DNA of 46,069 bases from Porphyromonadaceae bacterium UBA7180 (GCA_002491165.1 DKVK01000037.1:1-46069); one strand, 5' to 3'. Counted from the first letter of the stretch, positions 1-9,807 are shown. Numbers and translations: made by a program. The notes: generated by a model from the letters alone, not told the origin.

Positions 1-2241
1 GTTGATGCGGTTACGCAGATAGGTGGCCACCGTCTGCATGTTCAGGCCGTGGAGAGAGAGTTTTTCGCGGTCGAACTCCACGCGGTATTCCGGCTGGTAG
101 TCGGAACGTGAGATATTGATGTCGGCGGTGCCGGGTATTCCTTGCAGGATTTGCGAAAGCTGGCGTGCCACGGAGTCGGTCTCGGCGAAGTCGTAGCCAT
201 AAATCTCGAAGTCGACCGTCGACTGTCCTCCCATACCGGCGTTGCGGCCGCCCCCCACGTTTACCTGCGCTTTCTTGAACTCGGGGAACTGTTCCTTGAG
301 GTCCTTGCGCATCTCGTCGGCAATCTCCTTGATGCCGCGGTCGCGGTCGCCGGGGTCGGAGAGGCGGATATTCATCGAGGCTATGTGCGCGCCGTTGTCG
401 GAGAGGGAGGCGAAGGTATTGTCGGAGGATGCCGGGCCCACGGTGTAGCTCGACACGATGATTTCGGGATACTTCTTGCGCCACATTTCGTCGAGGCGGC
501 TGAGGGCGTCGTTGGCCTCTTCCACGCGCGAGCCGATGGGAAGCTCGAGCGAGACGCCGAGGCGCCCGTTATCCTGCGTGGGCATGAACTCGGTGCCAAC
601 GTATTTCATCAGGAATACGGAGCCGACGAAGATGCCGAGGCAGACGATGACGGTGACGGTGCGGTGTGCCACCACGCGGCGCAGCAGCGCGGCATAGCCG
701 TCGTCGAACTTGTCGAGTGCTTTCTCGACGGGCCGGTACAGGATGCGGTAGAGGCGCGAATGGTTGGTCTGCCGGCGGAGCCACTGGCTGCAGAGCATAG
801 GGGTCAGAGACAGGGCGCAGGTGGTGGAGATGACCATCATGATGCAGACCATCCATCCCAGCTGGCGGAAGAGCACTCCCGTCATGCCGGTGACGAGCGT
901 CAGCGGGAAGAACACGGCTATCAGCGTCAGCGTGGAGGCTATTACCGAGATGGCCACCTCGTTGGTGCCGTGGACGGCCGCCTGTTTCGGGTCGGCGCCG
1001 CGTTCTATGTGCGTCGTCACGTTCTCGAGCACCACGATGGCGTCGTCCACCACCATACCGATGGAGATGGACAGTGCCGACAGCGAGATGATGTTCAGCG
1101 TGTTGCCGGTGGCGTAGAGGTAGATGAAGGAGGCAATCAGCGAAACCGGGATGGTGATGATGATAATCATCGTGGCTCGCCAGCGCCCCAGGAATATGAA
1201 GACCACTATCATCACGAAGAGCAGGGCGTAGAGCACGGTCTCTTCGAGCGAGGCGATGGTGTTGCGAATATTGTCGGAGGTATCGACTATGACTCCGAGC
1301 TTGACGTCCGAGGGGAGGTTCTTCTGCAGCTTGGGGAGCATCTGCATCACCTTTTCGGAAATCTGCACCGAATTGGCGCCGGACTGCTTCTGGATGATTA
1401 TCATGGCTCCCTGTTCCCCGCCTATGTATGTCTGCTGCGTGCGCTCCTCGAGGGAGTCTTCCACGCGCGCCACGTCGCTGAGGTAGATGGTGCGTCCCTC
1501 CACCGATGCCACGGGGATGTTCTCCAGCTCGCGGGTATCGTCGAACTCACCCTGCACGCGCAGCGCGTAGGTGTTGGAGCCGATGTCGAACGAGCCACCC
1601 GGCGTATTGCGGTTTTCGGCGCCTATTATCTGCGAGATGGTCTCCACGTTGATGTGGTAAGCCTCGAGTTTCTGCGGGTCCACATAGACGTGGATTTCGC
1701 GTTTCGGCGCACCGGAGATGGAGACGGAACCCACGCCGTCGACACGCGCAAGCGGGTTGGCCACGGCGTCGTCGAGTATCTTGTAAAGCCCGGCCATGCT
1801 CTCGTCGGCCTGCACCGAAAGGAGACAGACGGGAATCATGTCGGTGGAGAATTTGAAGATGATGGGGTTTTCGGAGTCGTCGGGAAGCGAGGATTTCACC
1901 ATGTCGAGCTTGTCGCGCACGTCGTTGGTGAGCACGTCTATGTCGTAGCCGTATTCAAATTCCAGCGTGATTACCGAAGTGTTTTCGCGGCTCTGGCTGG
2001 TGATGTGCTTGAGGTGCTCCACGGAGTTGAGGGTGTTCTCCAGGGGCTTGGTGATGTTCTGCTCTATGTCTTCGGCGCTGGCGCCCGGATACATGGTGAT
2101 GACCATCAGCGTGTTGGTCTCGATGTCCGGGTAGAGGTCGATGGGGAGTTTGGCCACCGAGAAGAGGCCGAGTATGATTACGGCCACGAAGCAGAGCGAC
2201 GTCATGACCGGGCGTTTTACCGCACTTCCGTATAGACTCAT
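1..2241 (-). CDS. RND (HAE1) efflux permease, 3'-truncated
   Basis: Inner-membrane proton-driven pump of a tripartite multidrug efflux complex. The minus frame stays open for 747 codons from the ATG at 2241 to the window edge, so about the last quarter to third of a usual 1000-1050-residue protein is missing. It starts MSLYGSAVKRPV, followed by a first membrane helix and the porter-domain phrase PGASAEDIEQNITKPLE, typical of AcrB/MexB. A GMVVDDAIVVLENV stretch near residue 400 carries the paired Asp of the proton relay in TM4. A second cluster of helices precedes the second porter domain, where the window cuts it. It is the last of three genes, 55 bp after the adaptor. The reverse frame over this region is open but has no protein character. 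Substrate cannot be read from the sequence. Confidence 0.95.
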   Translation of the reverse strand, partial: MSLYGSAVKRPVMTSLCFVAVIILGLFSVAKLPIDLYPDIETNTLMVITMYPGASAEDIEQNITKPLENTLNSVEHLKHITSQSRENTSVITLEFEYGYDIDVLTNDVRDKLDMVKSSLPDDSENPIIFKFSTDMIPVCLLSVQADESMAGLYKILDDAVANPLARVDGVGSVSISGAPKREIHVYVDPQKLEAYHINVETISQIIGAENRNTPGGSFDIGSNTYALRVQGEFDDTRELENIPVASVEGRTIYLSDVARVEDSLEERTQQTYIGGEQGAMIIIQKQSGANSVQISEKVMQMLPKLQKNLPSDVKLGVIVDTSDNIRNTIASLEETVLYALLFVMIVVFIFLGRWRATMIIIITIPVSLIASFIYLYATGNTLNIISLSALSISIGMVVDDAIVVLENVTTHIERGADPKQAAVHGTNEVAISVIASTLTLIAVFFPLTLVTGMTGVLFRQLGWMVCIMMVISTTCALSLTPMLCSQWLRRQTNHSRLYRILYRPVEKALDKFDDGYAALLRRVVAHRTVTVIVCLGIFVGSVFLMKYVGTEFMPTQDNGRLGVSLELPIGSRVEEANDALSRLDEMWRKKYPEIIVSSYTVGPASSDNTFASLSDNGAHIASMNIRLSDPGDRDRGIKEIADEMRKDLKEQFPEFKKAQVNVGGGRNAGMGGQSTVDFEIYGYDFAETDSVARQLSQILQGIPGTADINISRSDYQPEYRVEFDREKLSLHGLNMQTVATYLRNRIN

Positions 2242-2296
2242 AGTGTAGTTTTGTCTTAAGCTTGGAGGATTTGTAGACCGTTGGTTAACAGTCCGT

Positions 2297-3361
2297 TTAT
2301 TTGGCCACGCGCACTTTTTTGCCGTTTGCGAGGCGCGACTGGCCGGTGATTACCACTTTTGCGGATTCGGGTAGTCCGGAGATAATCTCGTAGGAGTCGC
2401 CCAGGCGGCGTCCCAGTTCCACCTTGCAGTATTCCACCGTGCCGTTGTCCTTGTAGACGTAGACATACTGGTTGCCGGAGCCGGCCTGTTTCACCACCGC
2501 CTTGTCGGGCACCACCACGTGGTTGGCATGGCCGAGGTCGAGCTGCACGCGGCCGAACATGCCGGGGAGTATCTTGCCGTCGCTGTTGGGGAGAGTTACC
2601 TCAACGGCGAAGGTGCGGCTCTGTGCGTCTACCGTCGGAGAAATGAGCGTCACGCGGCCGGGGAAGTCCCGGTCACCGTAAGTGTCGAATGTCACCTGTG
2701 CCGGCATACCGTTGCGTATGCTGGAAAGTTCAGTTTCAGAAACGTTTATCACAATCTTGACAGGCTGCACCTGCGAGATGGTGAGGATAGGGAGAGTGCC
2801 GGTCATGTCGCCCGGATCGTAGTTGCGCGCCGTCACCACTCCGGAGATGGGGGAGGTGAGCACGGTGTTCTCCTGTGCGTTGCGCAGCGTGCGCTCGGCC
2901 GAGGCCAGTACGTTGCGGGCGTTGATGACCTGCGTGTTGAGCTGGTCTACGGCCTGCTTGGTGCCTCCTCCTATCTTGTAGAGTTCAAGGGCCCGGTTGT
3001 AGTCGAGCTGTATGCTGGCCAGGTTGGCCTTGGCGTTGTCCACCTGTATGCGGTAGTTGTCGGTGTTGACGTCGTCGAGCACCACCACCTTCTGGCCCTG
3101 CGACACGCGCTGGCCTTCTTCCACGAATATTTGCTTGATGCGGTTCTGCATGGCGGCCGAGATGTTGTTCACTTTGTCGGCCTCCACGGTGGCGGTGTAG
3201 CTTTCCACCTGTGCCACGTCCTGGGTTGTGACATCGGCTATTTTCACCACGGGTATTTCGTCTTCGGAGGTCAGGGCTTCCTTGTTTTTCTGGTCCTTGT
3301 TGCAGCCGGCCAGGGGGATGAGCAGTGCCAGCGCGGCGGCGTATATGCTGAGTTTTTTCAT
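2297..3361 (-). CDS. RND efflux periplasmic adaptor (membrane fusion protein)
   Basis: A 354-residue adaptor that bridges the RND pump and the TolC channel. The N-terminus is a lipoprotein signal ending in the lipobox IPLAGC (Cys about residue 20). After it come a biotinyl-lipoyl half motif, an alpha-helical hairpin (about 95-165, NAKANLASIQLDYNRALELY), the second lipoyl half (TSPISGVVTARNYDPGDM), a beta-barrel domain (VNVSETELSSIRNGMPAQVTFD-like strands) and a membrane-proximal domain ending GLPESAKVVITGQSRLANGKKVRV. This is the full HlyD/AcrA order and a normal length. Its ATG overlaps the tolC stop by 4 bp (ATGA), so the two are translationally coupled. Family is certain; substrate is not. 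Confidence 0.96.
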   Translation of the reverse strand: MKKLSIYAAALALLIPLAGCNKDQKNKEALTSEDEIPVVKIADVTTQDVAQVESYTATVEADKVNNISAAMQNRIKQIFVEEGQRVSQGQKVVVLDDVNTDNYRIQVDNAKANLASIQLDYNRALELYKIGGGTKQAVDQLNTQVINARNVLASAERTLRNAQENTVLTSPISGVVTARNYDPGDMTGTLPILTISQVQPVKIVINVSETELSSIRNGMPAQVTFDTYGDRDFPGRVTLISPTVDAQSRTFAVEVTLPNSDGKILPGMFGRVQLDLGHANHVVVPDKAVVKQAGSGNQYVYVYKDNGTVEYCKVELGRRLGDSYEIISGLPESAKVVITGQSRLANGKKVRVAK

Positions 3362-4833
3362 TTCTTGGGCTGATTGATGGGGAATGAATATCCTATGTTG
3401 CGCAGCTCTTCTTCGCGTCCCAGGAGCAGGTCGAGGGCGCTCGTAGAGATGAGGTAATTGTAGATGGCTTGGTAATAGGTGAGCTTGGCTGAGACTTCGG
3501 CCACTTCAGAGTCGCGGAGCGTCAGGAATGAGCCGGCCCCTATCTCGAAGCTCTTCTGCATGATGGAGCGTGCCTTTTCGGCCTGGCGCACGCCTTCGGC
3601 CGACGAGGAAATCTGTCGTACCTCCTTGTTGATGTTCTCCACGGCGAGGTCTACCTGCATATTCAGGGCGTTCACGAGGTTTTCGCGCTGAAGGCGTATT
3701 TCCTTGCTCTGCACTTCGGCCTGTTTAAGCCCGTAGTAGCGCGAGCCGCCCTGGAAGAGCGGGATGCTGAGCTGGAATCCCAGCACCGAGTAGGGATGGA
3801 ACTGCTGGTTTTTCAGGGCGTTGCCGTTGCTCAGGGCGTTCCAGTTTATGTTCAGCGAGGCGCCGAGCGTCGGCAGGAATGCCCATTTGCGCAGCTCTAC
3901 GGTGCGGTCGGCCATCTCGGCCTGGATGTCGAGGGAGCGGAGGTCGGTGTTGCCGGCCAGCGAACGGTCTATGCGCGCCACATAGTCGTACATGTCGCGT
4001 TCCATGTCCTTGAGTGTGACGTCGGGGTCTATCACTATGTCGTCGGCGATGCCCATCAGCACGCGGAGCTGGAGCCGGCAGCGGTCTATGGCTATCTGCG
4101 CTTCGAGGAGTTCAGGTTCCAGGTTGGTGACAGCTACTTGAGAGCGCAGCACGTCATACTCCGTGGCGGTGCCGAAACTGTACTGCTTGGAGTAGATGTC
4201 GGCGTTATATTTCGCAAGTTCATAGTTGGCCTGAAGCACTTCGTAAGAGGCTTTGGCAAGCATGAGCGCATAGTAAGCCTGGTTCACCTGGTCCACCAGG
4301 TTCAGTCGCGAGGCGCGGGCCGTTTCGTAGGAAGCTAAAATCTGTGTATCGCTGATTTTAAGGGATTTCCATAAAGTAGGGGCGAAGAGCGGAACCGTGG
4401 CTGAAAAACCGAAGTTCCACGTGTTGTCGCTGCCCATCTTTATGGACTGTGTCTGGCCCCCCATGTTCATGGAGATGGTCTGCAATGCCAGTGAACGCTG
4501 GTATGCGCCCGAAAAGTCGACCGACGGGAAGAGGGCGGCGCGTGTCTCGAGTTTCGAGAGGTCCATCCGCTGTATTTCCATGTCGGCCACCTTGATGGTC
4601 GGGTTGTCCTGGAGGGCTATGTCGATGCACTGCTGCCGGGAAAGGACTATGCTTTTGGACGCCGAGGGGGATGCCGTGGCCGTCGGGACGACAGGCACCG
4701 AGTCGGCCTGCGCCTTCATGGCCCGCTTTACGGCTTGCTCCGCGGCCGGATATTCTATCATCACCGGCTGCGGCTGCACCGTGTCGGAGCCGGCAAGAAG
4801 CAGTGTGGCGCTGAGAAGTATTGCGCTTGTCAT
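3358..4833 (-). CDS. TolC-family outer membrane efflux protein
   Basis: A 491-residue outer-membrane channel of the efflux pump. It has an N-terminal signal segment (TSAILLSATLLLAG), then a Ser/Pro/Thr-rich linker to about residue 60. Two OEP repeats follow, each with long coiled-coil helices (for example LNLVDQVNQAYYALMLAKASY and LVNALNMQVDLAVENINKEV). The segment ILSRQQCIDIALQDNPTIKVAD-like at about 63-85 is the usual start of an OEP domain. It is the first gene of the operon, with a well-formed promoter about 85-115 bp upstream of its ATG. Placing TolC first, then adaptor, then pump, is common in Bacteroidales. Confidence 0.95.
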   Translation of the reverse strand: MTSAILLSATLLLAGSDTVQPQPVMIEYPAAEQAVKRAMKAQADSVPVVPTATASPSASKSIVLSRQQCIDIALQDNPTIKVADMEIQRMDLSKLETRAALFPSVDFSGAYQRSLALQTISMNMGGQTQSIKMGSDNTWNFGFSATVPLFAPTLWKSLKISDTQILASYETARASRLNLVDQVNQAYYALMLAKASYEVLQANYELAKYNADIYSKQYSFGTATEYDVLRSQVAVTNLEPELLEAQIAIDRCRLQLRVLMGIADDIVIDPDVTLKDMERDMYDYVARIDRSLAGNTDLRSLDIQAEMADRTVELRKWAFLPTLGASLNINWNALSNGNALKNQQFHPYSVLGFQLSIPLFQGGSRYYGLKQAEVQSKEIRLQRENLVNALNMQVDLAVENINKEVRQISSSAEGVRQAEKARSIMQKSFEIGAGSFLTLRDSEVAEVSAKLTYYQAIYNYLISTSALDLLLGREEELRNIGYSFPINQPKK

Positions 4834-4917
4834 GTGTTAAGTTATTATAAGTAAAGGCGGCAACATTTTCCGGGAGAGGCATGGGATTGATGAGGCCGCG
4901 CGGAATATTTCAAGTTG

Positions 4918-4948
4918 CAAAGGTAATCACGCACGGCGTTATATGCAA
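4918..4948 (-). promoter_or_regulatory. Bacteroidota-type promoter of the efflux operon
   Basis: On the minus strand the -7 element TACCTTTG (4925-4918) matches TAnnTTTG. A GTTG-like -33 element lies 20 bp upstream (about 4945-4948). Transcription would start near 4911, giving a leader of roughly 75 nt before the tolC ATG at 4833. Confidence 0.65.
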
Positions 4949-5058
4949 CTGCCGAACCGTGCAATATGAGAAATAGACCAATATAGCAGTGTTTTAGAAC
5001 AATTTGCCGAGACGCCGGAGGAGATATATTAGCCGCCGGCGCGGCTTTCAGCGTAAGC

Positions 5059-5085
5059 AGGAATGCCTCCGTCCCATAATGCCGC
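5059..5085. repeat. Dispersed intergenic repeat, copy 1
   Basis: Contains TGCCTCCGTCCCATAATGCC, which resembles the words at about 39971-40001 (CCCCCGTCCCATATATCGCGG) and 40316-40335 (CTCGCTCCATATTCGCGG). All three lie between genes next to GAGGC/GCCTC hairpins. The family relation is by eye and imperfect. Confidence 0.4.
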
Positions 5086-5114
5086 AGAGGCATCCTGTGG
5101 TGGGGATGCCTCTG
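5085..5114 (-). terminator. Hairpin downstream of the 1532-residue protein gene
   Basis: A perfect 11-bp stem, CAGAGGCATCC (5085-5095) with GGATGCCTCTG (5104-5114), and an 8-nt loop. It starts 22 bp after the stop codon at 5136. The downstream side on the minus strand is not T-rich, so it may stabilise a 3' end instead of being a strong intrinsic terminator. Confidence 0.5.
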
Positions 5115-5135
5115 GTTATCAATGGGTTGTGGGGA

Positions 5136-8100
5136 TTATTTCACTATCACTTTGTAGGTACGGCGTCCGGCGGTAACCAGATAGACGCCTGGAGCCACTG
5201 AGATACGCTCTGTCGGGGCGGTTATCTCGCGGTCGGCTACGGTTATGCCTGCGGCGTTGGCTACGCGGACGCGGTTGCCTTCAAGACCTTTAAGTTCCAC
5301 GAAACCGCGGCCGGAGGTTACTGCGCTTTCGTGACGACCGATTGAGCCGATGCTGTTCGGGGTGATGAGCACCGGGTTCGACGGGTCCGATTCCAGTTCG
5401 CTGCCGCCGAGATTTACGCGGGTGCGTACTTCGTAAGCGGTGGGACGTTCACCGTCGTAGCTTTCGTCGGTCCAGGGGGAACCGGCCACTGCATACGGTG
5501 TCTGTGCATTGCTGTTATAGACGTTGTAACCGAGTATTGTGCCGCCGAAGTCGGCCGGCGAATAGGTGATGTTGTCCACCAGCAGGCAGAAACCTTTCTG
5601 CGGCATGGCGTAGCGGAGGGCGAAGTATTTGGCGTCGGCGGGCAGCGTGAAGGAGAAGTTCTTCCATTCCACCAGCGAGTTGACGGCTTCGTCGAGTTTT
5701 GTGAAGGCTTCGGGTGCGTCGGTAGTCGTGCTGTACCATATTTCGAGTTTTTCGGGGAGGTATTCCTCGCCGTCGGCAGCCGAGAGGCAAGCGGTCTTGA
5801 AGCGCACTTCCGATTCGCCCTTCACCTGCGGCGAGATGAGCCAGTCGTCTGTTTCGCCGGCACCGGAAGCACAAACCATCAGCACATTGGCACCGCAGTC
5901 GCCGGCCAGCGGCGGGATAGACTGGGCGATAAGAGCTATCGGGATGGCATAGAAGGCCTTCGCGGCATATTTATTGGGGTAATTCAGACCATTGAGACCG
6001 TAGGGCGTGAGCTCGTCGCGGTCCAGGTTCTTGAATCCGGCCATCGATGAGCGCAGGGTGTATGCTTCCACCTCTTCGGCACCGAAGACGGTCATCGGGT
6101 CGTCCCAGCTGAGGTCGGGTTTCGCGGTTTCCTCGTTTACCTTGCCGGAGAGGTTCTGCGGCACGGGGATATTGTGCGAGAAGATGCGGAGGCGGGTTTC
6201 CGCCGAGTTGTTGTCTGTCACATCGTCGTTGCTCTCTATGGAGAGGCGCACACGTGCGTTACCGAGCCATGAAGCCTGTGGAACGAGCGAGAAGGTGTAG
6301 TCGGTTTCGTTGCCGGGACGGAGGGTCGTTCCCGAAACCTCCGGTGTGCCGGATGCTATCACTTCGCTGCCTTTGAGTACCTCGTAAGTGGCGGCAGGGA
6401 TGCCGATGCTTTCGGAACCCATGTTGCGAACGGTGGCAAGCAGGTCGAGCTTTTCACCCACGTTGCCGTAGAGGTCGCCGCGCAGGTTGCTGACTGCCAC
6501 GTCGTTACCGGGGAAGTTGCTAACCTCGAAGCGGTCGAGCAGGAAGTAGGTGGAGTAGTTGGTGACGTTGATGCGAATCTTGAAGGCCACCCAGGGTTTG
6601 TTCTGCATGGCGGCGGGGAGGCTGACGACTCGTTCCTCCCAACCGTTGCCGTCGTTGGGCGAGAAGGAGGCCAGCACATAGTCGCTGATGTCTTCGGTGC
6701 AACCCAGGATTGCCACTTCCGCGGGCATTACCGAACCGAAGTGCATGTTCAGCGTCAGCTTGACGTTGTTGAGGCCGACGGTCGAGAATTTCGGGAACTG
6801 GATTTCGCCGGCACCCATATAATAGGATGAGAGGGCAATCCCGCTCTCGTTGGCGGTGGCGCCGTATTGCTCGTAGTCGGTGGGATTGACGAAAGCCCAC
6901 GAGGGGGATAGCTCGCTGAGGTTGCGGATGTAGTAGGGGGTATATTTGAGTTTTACGTCCTCCCCTTCATAGTCGAAGGTTTCCTTCATCGGGAGGCCGT
7001 AGGGGGTTCCGAGCACATCGCCGGCAGTCGCCATGGTTGCGGCTTCGCCGGCGGCGTTGCGTGCCTGCACGGCAAACTCCACTATCTGCTGGCCGGAGCC
7101 GGAGTGGCGGAACGTGAAGCTTGTGTCGTGCCCCACGTCGGCGTAGTGTACCCACGACGAGCCGTTGCGGCGCAGAATCTCGTATTCACATTCGGCGGGA
7201 AGCACCGGACCGTTGTTCTGGCCCACTTTGGACTGTTCCCATTCGAGCGTCATCGCCATGTTGTCTGCGGAAATAACCGGGTTGACCAGCGGAGCCACGG
7301 GGATGTCGACGCCCACGAAGGCATTGGCGGTGGCTGCTTCGCCCTTGTTATTGCCTATGGCTGCGGTGACAACGAAGTTGTTGTCGCCCTGCACGCAGGC
7401 CACGGTGGCGGAAACGTGCTGGCCGGGCTTGCCGTTTACCGATACCTCTCCGGCGGATGTCGCAACGGTGGCGGTAATAGCTGAAGAGGCGGCGAGGGCG
7501 TCACCCTTCATGTCCGTTGTGGGGAGGTCGAAGGCCACTTCGGCGCGGAGATAACCCTCCGGGTCGGCGGCGACGGTTATGTTCTGCACCTTGCCGGGAG
7601 CCGTAGCGGTGGAGGAGGTCTTCTTCACGCGGAAACGGCGTGCGTAGAGGCGGTAGGTGTCAGCTTCGGAGATACAGTGGATACCGATGTATTTGGCACC
7701 CTTTTCGGGAACCTGGAAAAGCACTTCGATGGGAGTGAATTCCCAGCGTTTCTGTATTTTCGTGGCGCTCTTGATGACGGTCTTGGGCGAAGCGGCGGTA
7801 GGCTCGTCGCTGAGTGCCACCTCGAAGGTTTCCTCTTTGGCGAAGTAGTGGTTGCTGGCCGAGGCCTCGAACGTAAAGCTGTACATGGCTTCGGTGTCGT
7901 CGAACATCGTGGCCGGGAGGAAGAGCCATGCGTCGGAAGGTTTGCTCTCTTTGGGATAGAGGTGGTAGAAACCGCCGGAGGGGTCGTCGCTCTCGTCGCG
8001 GTTGTAAATCTGGTCGTCGTAGCGCCATTCGCGCAGGTCTTCGTTGTACTTGTTGACGATGGTGAAGAGGCTTATCATTTCGGCGGTCATATCCTTTTCG

Positions 8101-9734
8101 CCTTCGGCCGGCCCGAGGTAGTAGGGAGGATAGATTGGTCCGTCGCCTATCAGCACCTCGGAGGCACCCTGTTCGGAGGTTTTGCCGTTCACCGTAGCCT
8201 CTACGGCGGCGGTGTACATTCCGGCGCCTTCGGGGAGGTTGATGTCAAGCGCGGTGCCGGCAACCGGCGCCGAGTTCATCTTGGTGCCGTTGATATAGAC
8301 GTTGTATCGCATGGCGGCGGCATCTACATAACCGTCGTGTGCCCCGGTGGTGACGGCGCTCCAGGTGACGCGGTTCTTGGTCAGGGTCACGTTCTGCGGA
8401 GTGGAGGGAACGTCGTTGCCGGCATATTTGTCGAGGACCAGCGCCGTGGCGAAGATTTTGTTGATGCCGCTGTAAATGTACGGGCGAACGCGTATCTTGT
8501 GTTCACCTTCGGTGAGGGTCAGCGGCACTGTGATGTAGGAGCCGGGAGTGGCCGATTTGTCGTAGACGGGCGTCGTGGCGCCGTCGACGGTCACTTCCAC
8601 GAAAAGGGAGGAAAGAGAGTTGCCGAGGTTGTCCTTAGAGGGCATGTTGAAGAGGGCGTTGCCCGACAGGGCGGCGCCGGTGAAGTCCCAGCTGCGGAGG
8701 GAGGCCTGCTGCGGGGCGTTGTCGGCGGAATAGGGGTCCGGGCAGTAGAGGATGTTCCACTGCTGCTCGAAGGCCATCTCGCCGAGCATCGTAACCTGGC
8801 CGTTCTCCATATTTATGACGCCTGCTTCGGTTATGGAATCGTCGTCGGCGTTGAAAGCCAGGAAGAGCATACCGTGGTCCTTGGGGGAGTAAACCATTGC
8901 GGCATCGAAGTCGCTCACCTCATGGTCGGTGGAGAAAGCCAGCGTCAGGTCGCCTGTTTCCTTGTTGAGGCGTTTCAGGGCGCCGTCGGGGAAGAGCATG
9001 TAGAGGTTGCCGTCGGCCGGCGACCATGCCATGGCCACGAATGAGAAGTCGTGGAAGTCGCACAGGCGCGTGTACTCGCGTGTTTCGGGGTTATAGCCCG
9101 TCACTTGGAAGGCGTTGGCGTTGTCGCTCTTGCTCGTGATGAGGTAGGCTATGTCGTTGTCGCTGTCGTAGGCGCAGCCCCATACTATCTTGTCAAGATT
9201 GTCGAAAACGTTGAAAGTCTGCTCGGAGAGCACTGTGCCGGTGGCGAGGTCGTATGTGCGCGTGCCGATGCCTTCCAGGCCGCCGGAGGTGGTGGAATAG
9301 TGGTACCAGGAGATGATTTTTCCGTCGCGCACGAAACCGCATGATGGGGGAATCTGCTCGTATTTCCACACCTGCGTGGCGCCCGGGACGGTGATGTTGT
9401 ACCATCCGCGGGTAGTGTTGTTAGCGGCTCCGGAGAAGTATCCGAGGAAACCTTGCAGCGTTCCCTGGCGCCTCCCTGCGGCGAAAGCCGGGGCTTTGGC
9501 TTGTTCTTTAACGGAATTTACGGAGATTGCCGCCGTCGAGTTTACGGGGGCGATTACACCGAGGGGGCGGTGCGAGCGTTTCTTGGCGTCGCGTTGCAGG
9601 AAGATGCGGCCGGAGTTGGCCGGGTCGTTCCCCGGGGCGACGGCTTGTGAGCGTTCCAACGACTGGGCGCCGCACAGCAGCGGGCATAAGAGCGTCAGAA
9701 CTGTAAGTAGGTAAAATTTTCGCATATCAGACAT
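5136..9734 (-). CDS. Very large secreted multidomain protein (Fn3 / cleaved-adhesin type)
   Basis: A 1532-residue exported protein of unknown target. It has a signal peptide (KFYLLTVLTLLCPLLCGAQS). A repeat-rich region at about 95-340 looks like a beta-propeller (DNDIAYLI, DGNLYMLFPDGALKRL, HGMLFLAF). Fn3-like domains are interspersed with three jelly-roll segments of the choice-of-anchor J / Cleaved_Adhesin type (near 530-700, 925-1090 and 1290-1410; the last has TDDWLISPQVKG, typical of gingipain adhesins). A CARDB-like stretch lies near 1095-1200. The tail ends APGVYLVTAGRRTYKVIVK, a short C-terminal beta sorting-like module. No protease or glycosidase active site was recognised. An alternative start lies at 9725 (MRKFYLL), which gives a cleaner signal peptide. 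It has its own promoter and is monocistronic by spacing. Confidence 0.85.
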   Translation of the reverse strand: MSDMRKFYLLTVLTLLCPLLCGAQSLERSQAVAPGNDPANSGRIFLQRDAKKRSHRPLGVIAPVNSTAAISVNSVKEQAKAPAFAAGRRQGTLQGFLGYFSGAANNTTRGWYNITVPGATQVWKYEQIPPSCGFVRDGKIISWYHYSTTSGGLEGIGTRTYDLATGTVLSEQTFNVFDNLDKIVWGCAYDSDNDIAYLITSKSDNANAFQVTGYNPETREYTRLCDFHDFSFVAMAWSPADGNLYMLFPDGALKRLNKETGDLTLAFSTDHEVSDFDAAMVYSPKDHGMLFLAFNADDDSITEAGVINMENGQVTMLGEMAFEQQWNILYCPDPYSADNAPQQASLRSWDFTGAALSGNALFNMPSKDNLGNSLSSLFVEVTVDGATTPVYDKSATPGSYITVPLTLTEGEHKIRVRPYIYSGINKIFATALVLDKYAGNDVPSTPQNVTLTKNRVTWSAVTTGAHDGYVDAAAMRYNVYINGTKMNSAPVAGTALDINLPEGAGMYTAAVEATVNGKTSEQGASEVLIGDGPIYPPYYLGPAEGEKDMTAEMISLFTIVNKYNEDLREWRYDDQIYNRDESDDPSGGFYHLYPKESKPSDAWLFLPATMFDDTEAMYSFTFEASASNHYFAKEETFEVALSDEPTAASPKTVIKSATKIQKRWEFTPIEVLFQVPEKGAKYIGIHCISEADTYRLYARRFRVKKTSSTATAPGKVQNITVAADPEGYLRAEVAFDLPTTDMKGDALAASSAITATVATSAGEVSVNGKPGQHVSATVACVQGDNNFVVTAAIGNNKGEAATANAFVGVDIPVAPLVNPVISADNMAMTLEWEQSKVGQNNGPVLPAECEYEILRRNGSSWVHYADVGHDTSFTFRHSGSGQQIVEFAVQARNAAGEAATMATAGDVLGTPYGLPMKETFDYEGEDVKLKYTPYYIRNLSELSPSWAFVNPTDYEQYGATANESGIALSSYYMGAGEIQFPKFSTVGLNNVKLTLNMHFGSVMPAEVAILGCTEDISDYVLASFSPNDGNGWEERVVSLPAAMQNKPWVAFKIRINVTNYSTYFLLDRFEVSNFPGNDVAVSNLRGDLYGNVGEKLDLLATVRNMGSESIGIPAATYEVLKGSEVIASGTPEVSGTTLRPGNETDYTFSLVPQASWLGNARVRLSIESNDDVTDNNSAETRLRIFSHNIPVPQNLSGKVNEETAKPDLSWDDPMTVFGAEEVEAYTLRSSMAGFKNLDRDELTPYGLNGLNYPNKYAAKAFYAIPIALIAQSIPPLAGDCGANVLMVCASGAGETDDWLISPQVKGESEVRFKTACLSAADGEEYLPEKLEIWYSTTTDAPEAFTKLDEAVNSLVEWKNFSFTLPADAKYFALRYAMPQKGFCLLVDNITYSPADFGGTILGYNVYNSNAQTPYAVAGSPWTDESYDGERPTAYEVRTRVNLGGSELESDPSNPVLITPNSIGSIGRHESAVTSGRGFVELKGLEGNRVRVANAAGITVADREITAPTERISVAPGVYLVTAGRRTYKVIVK

Positions 9735-9807
9735 TAAGTTGATTTCAAGGATTAAAGGTAACCGTGTGGCAGCGTGGAATAAGCATGCCTGTTCCCAAAG
9801 TAGTTTG

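Larger units (their letters stand above)
4834..5135. other. 302-bp intergenic region, efflux operon / adhesin gene
   Basis: This gap holds the efflux-operon promoter (4918-4948), a dispersed-repeat copy (about 5059-5085) and an 11-bp hairpin (5085-5114). I see no coding sequence, tRNA or other RNA gene in it. Confidence 0.7.

Noticed and set aside
142..2235. 697-codon open frame on the plus strand
   Set aside because: It is the shadow of the RND permease. The translation is rich in His, Asp, Gly and Val with no domains, while the minus frame gives a clear AcrB-like protein.
4834..5135. tRNA or small RNA gene in the larger gaps
   Set aside because: Intergenic regions over 150 bp were read for cloverleaf arms and TTCRANY T-loops; none fitted.
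7677..9044. 455-codon plus-strand frame opposite the giant adhesin gene
   Set aside because: A GC-rich antisense shadow with no recognisable protein features. The same holds for the long frames opposite susC, the LRR gene and DPP III.
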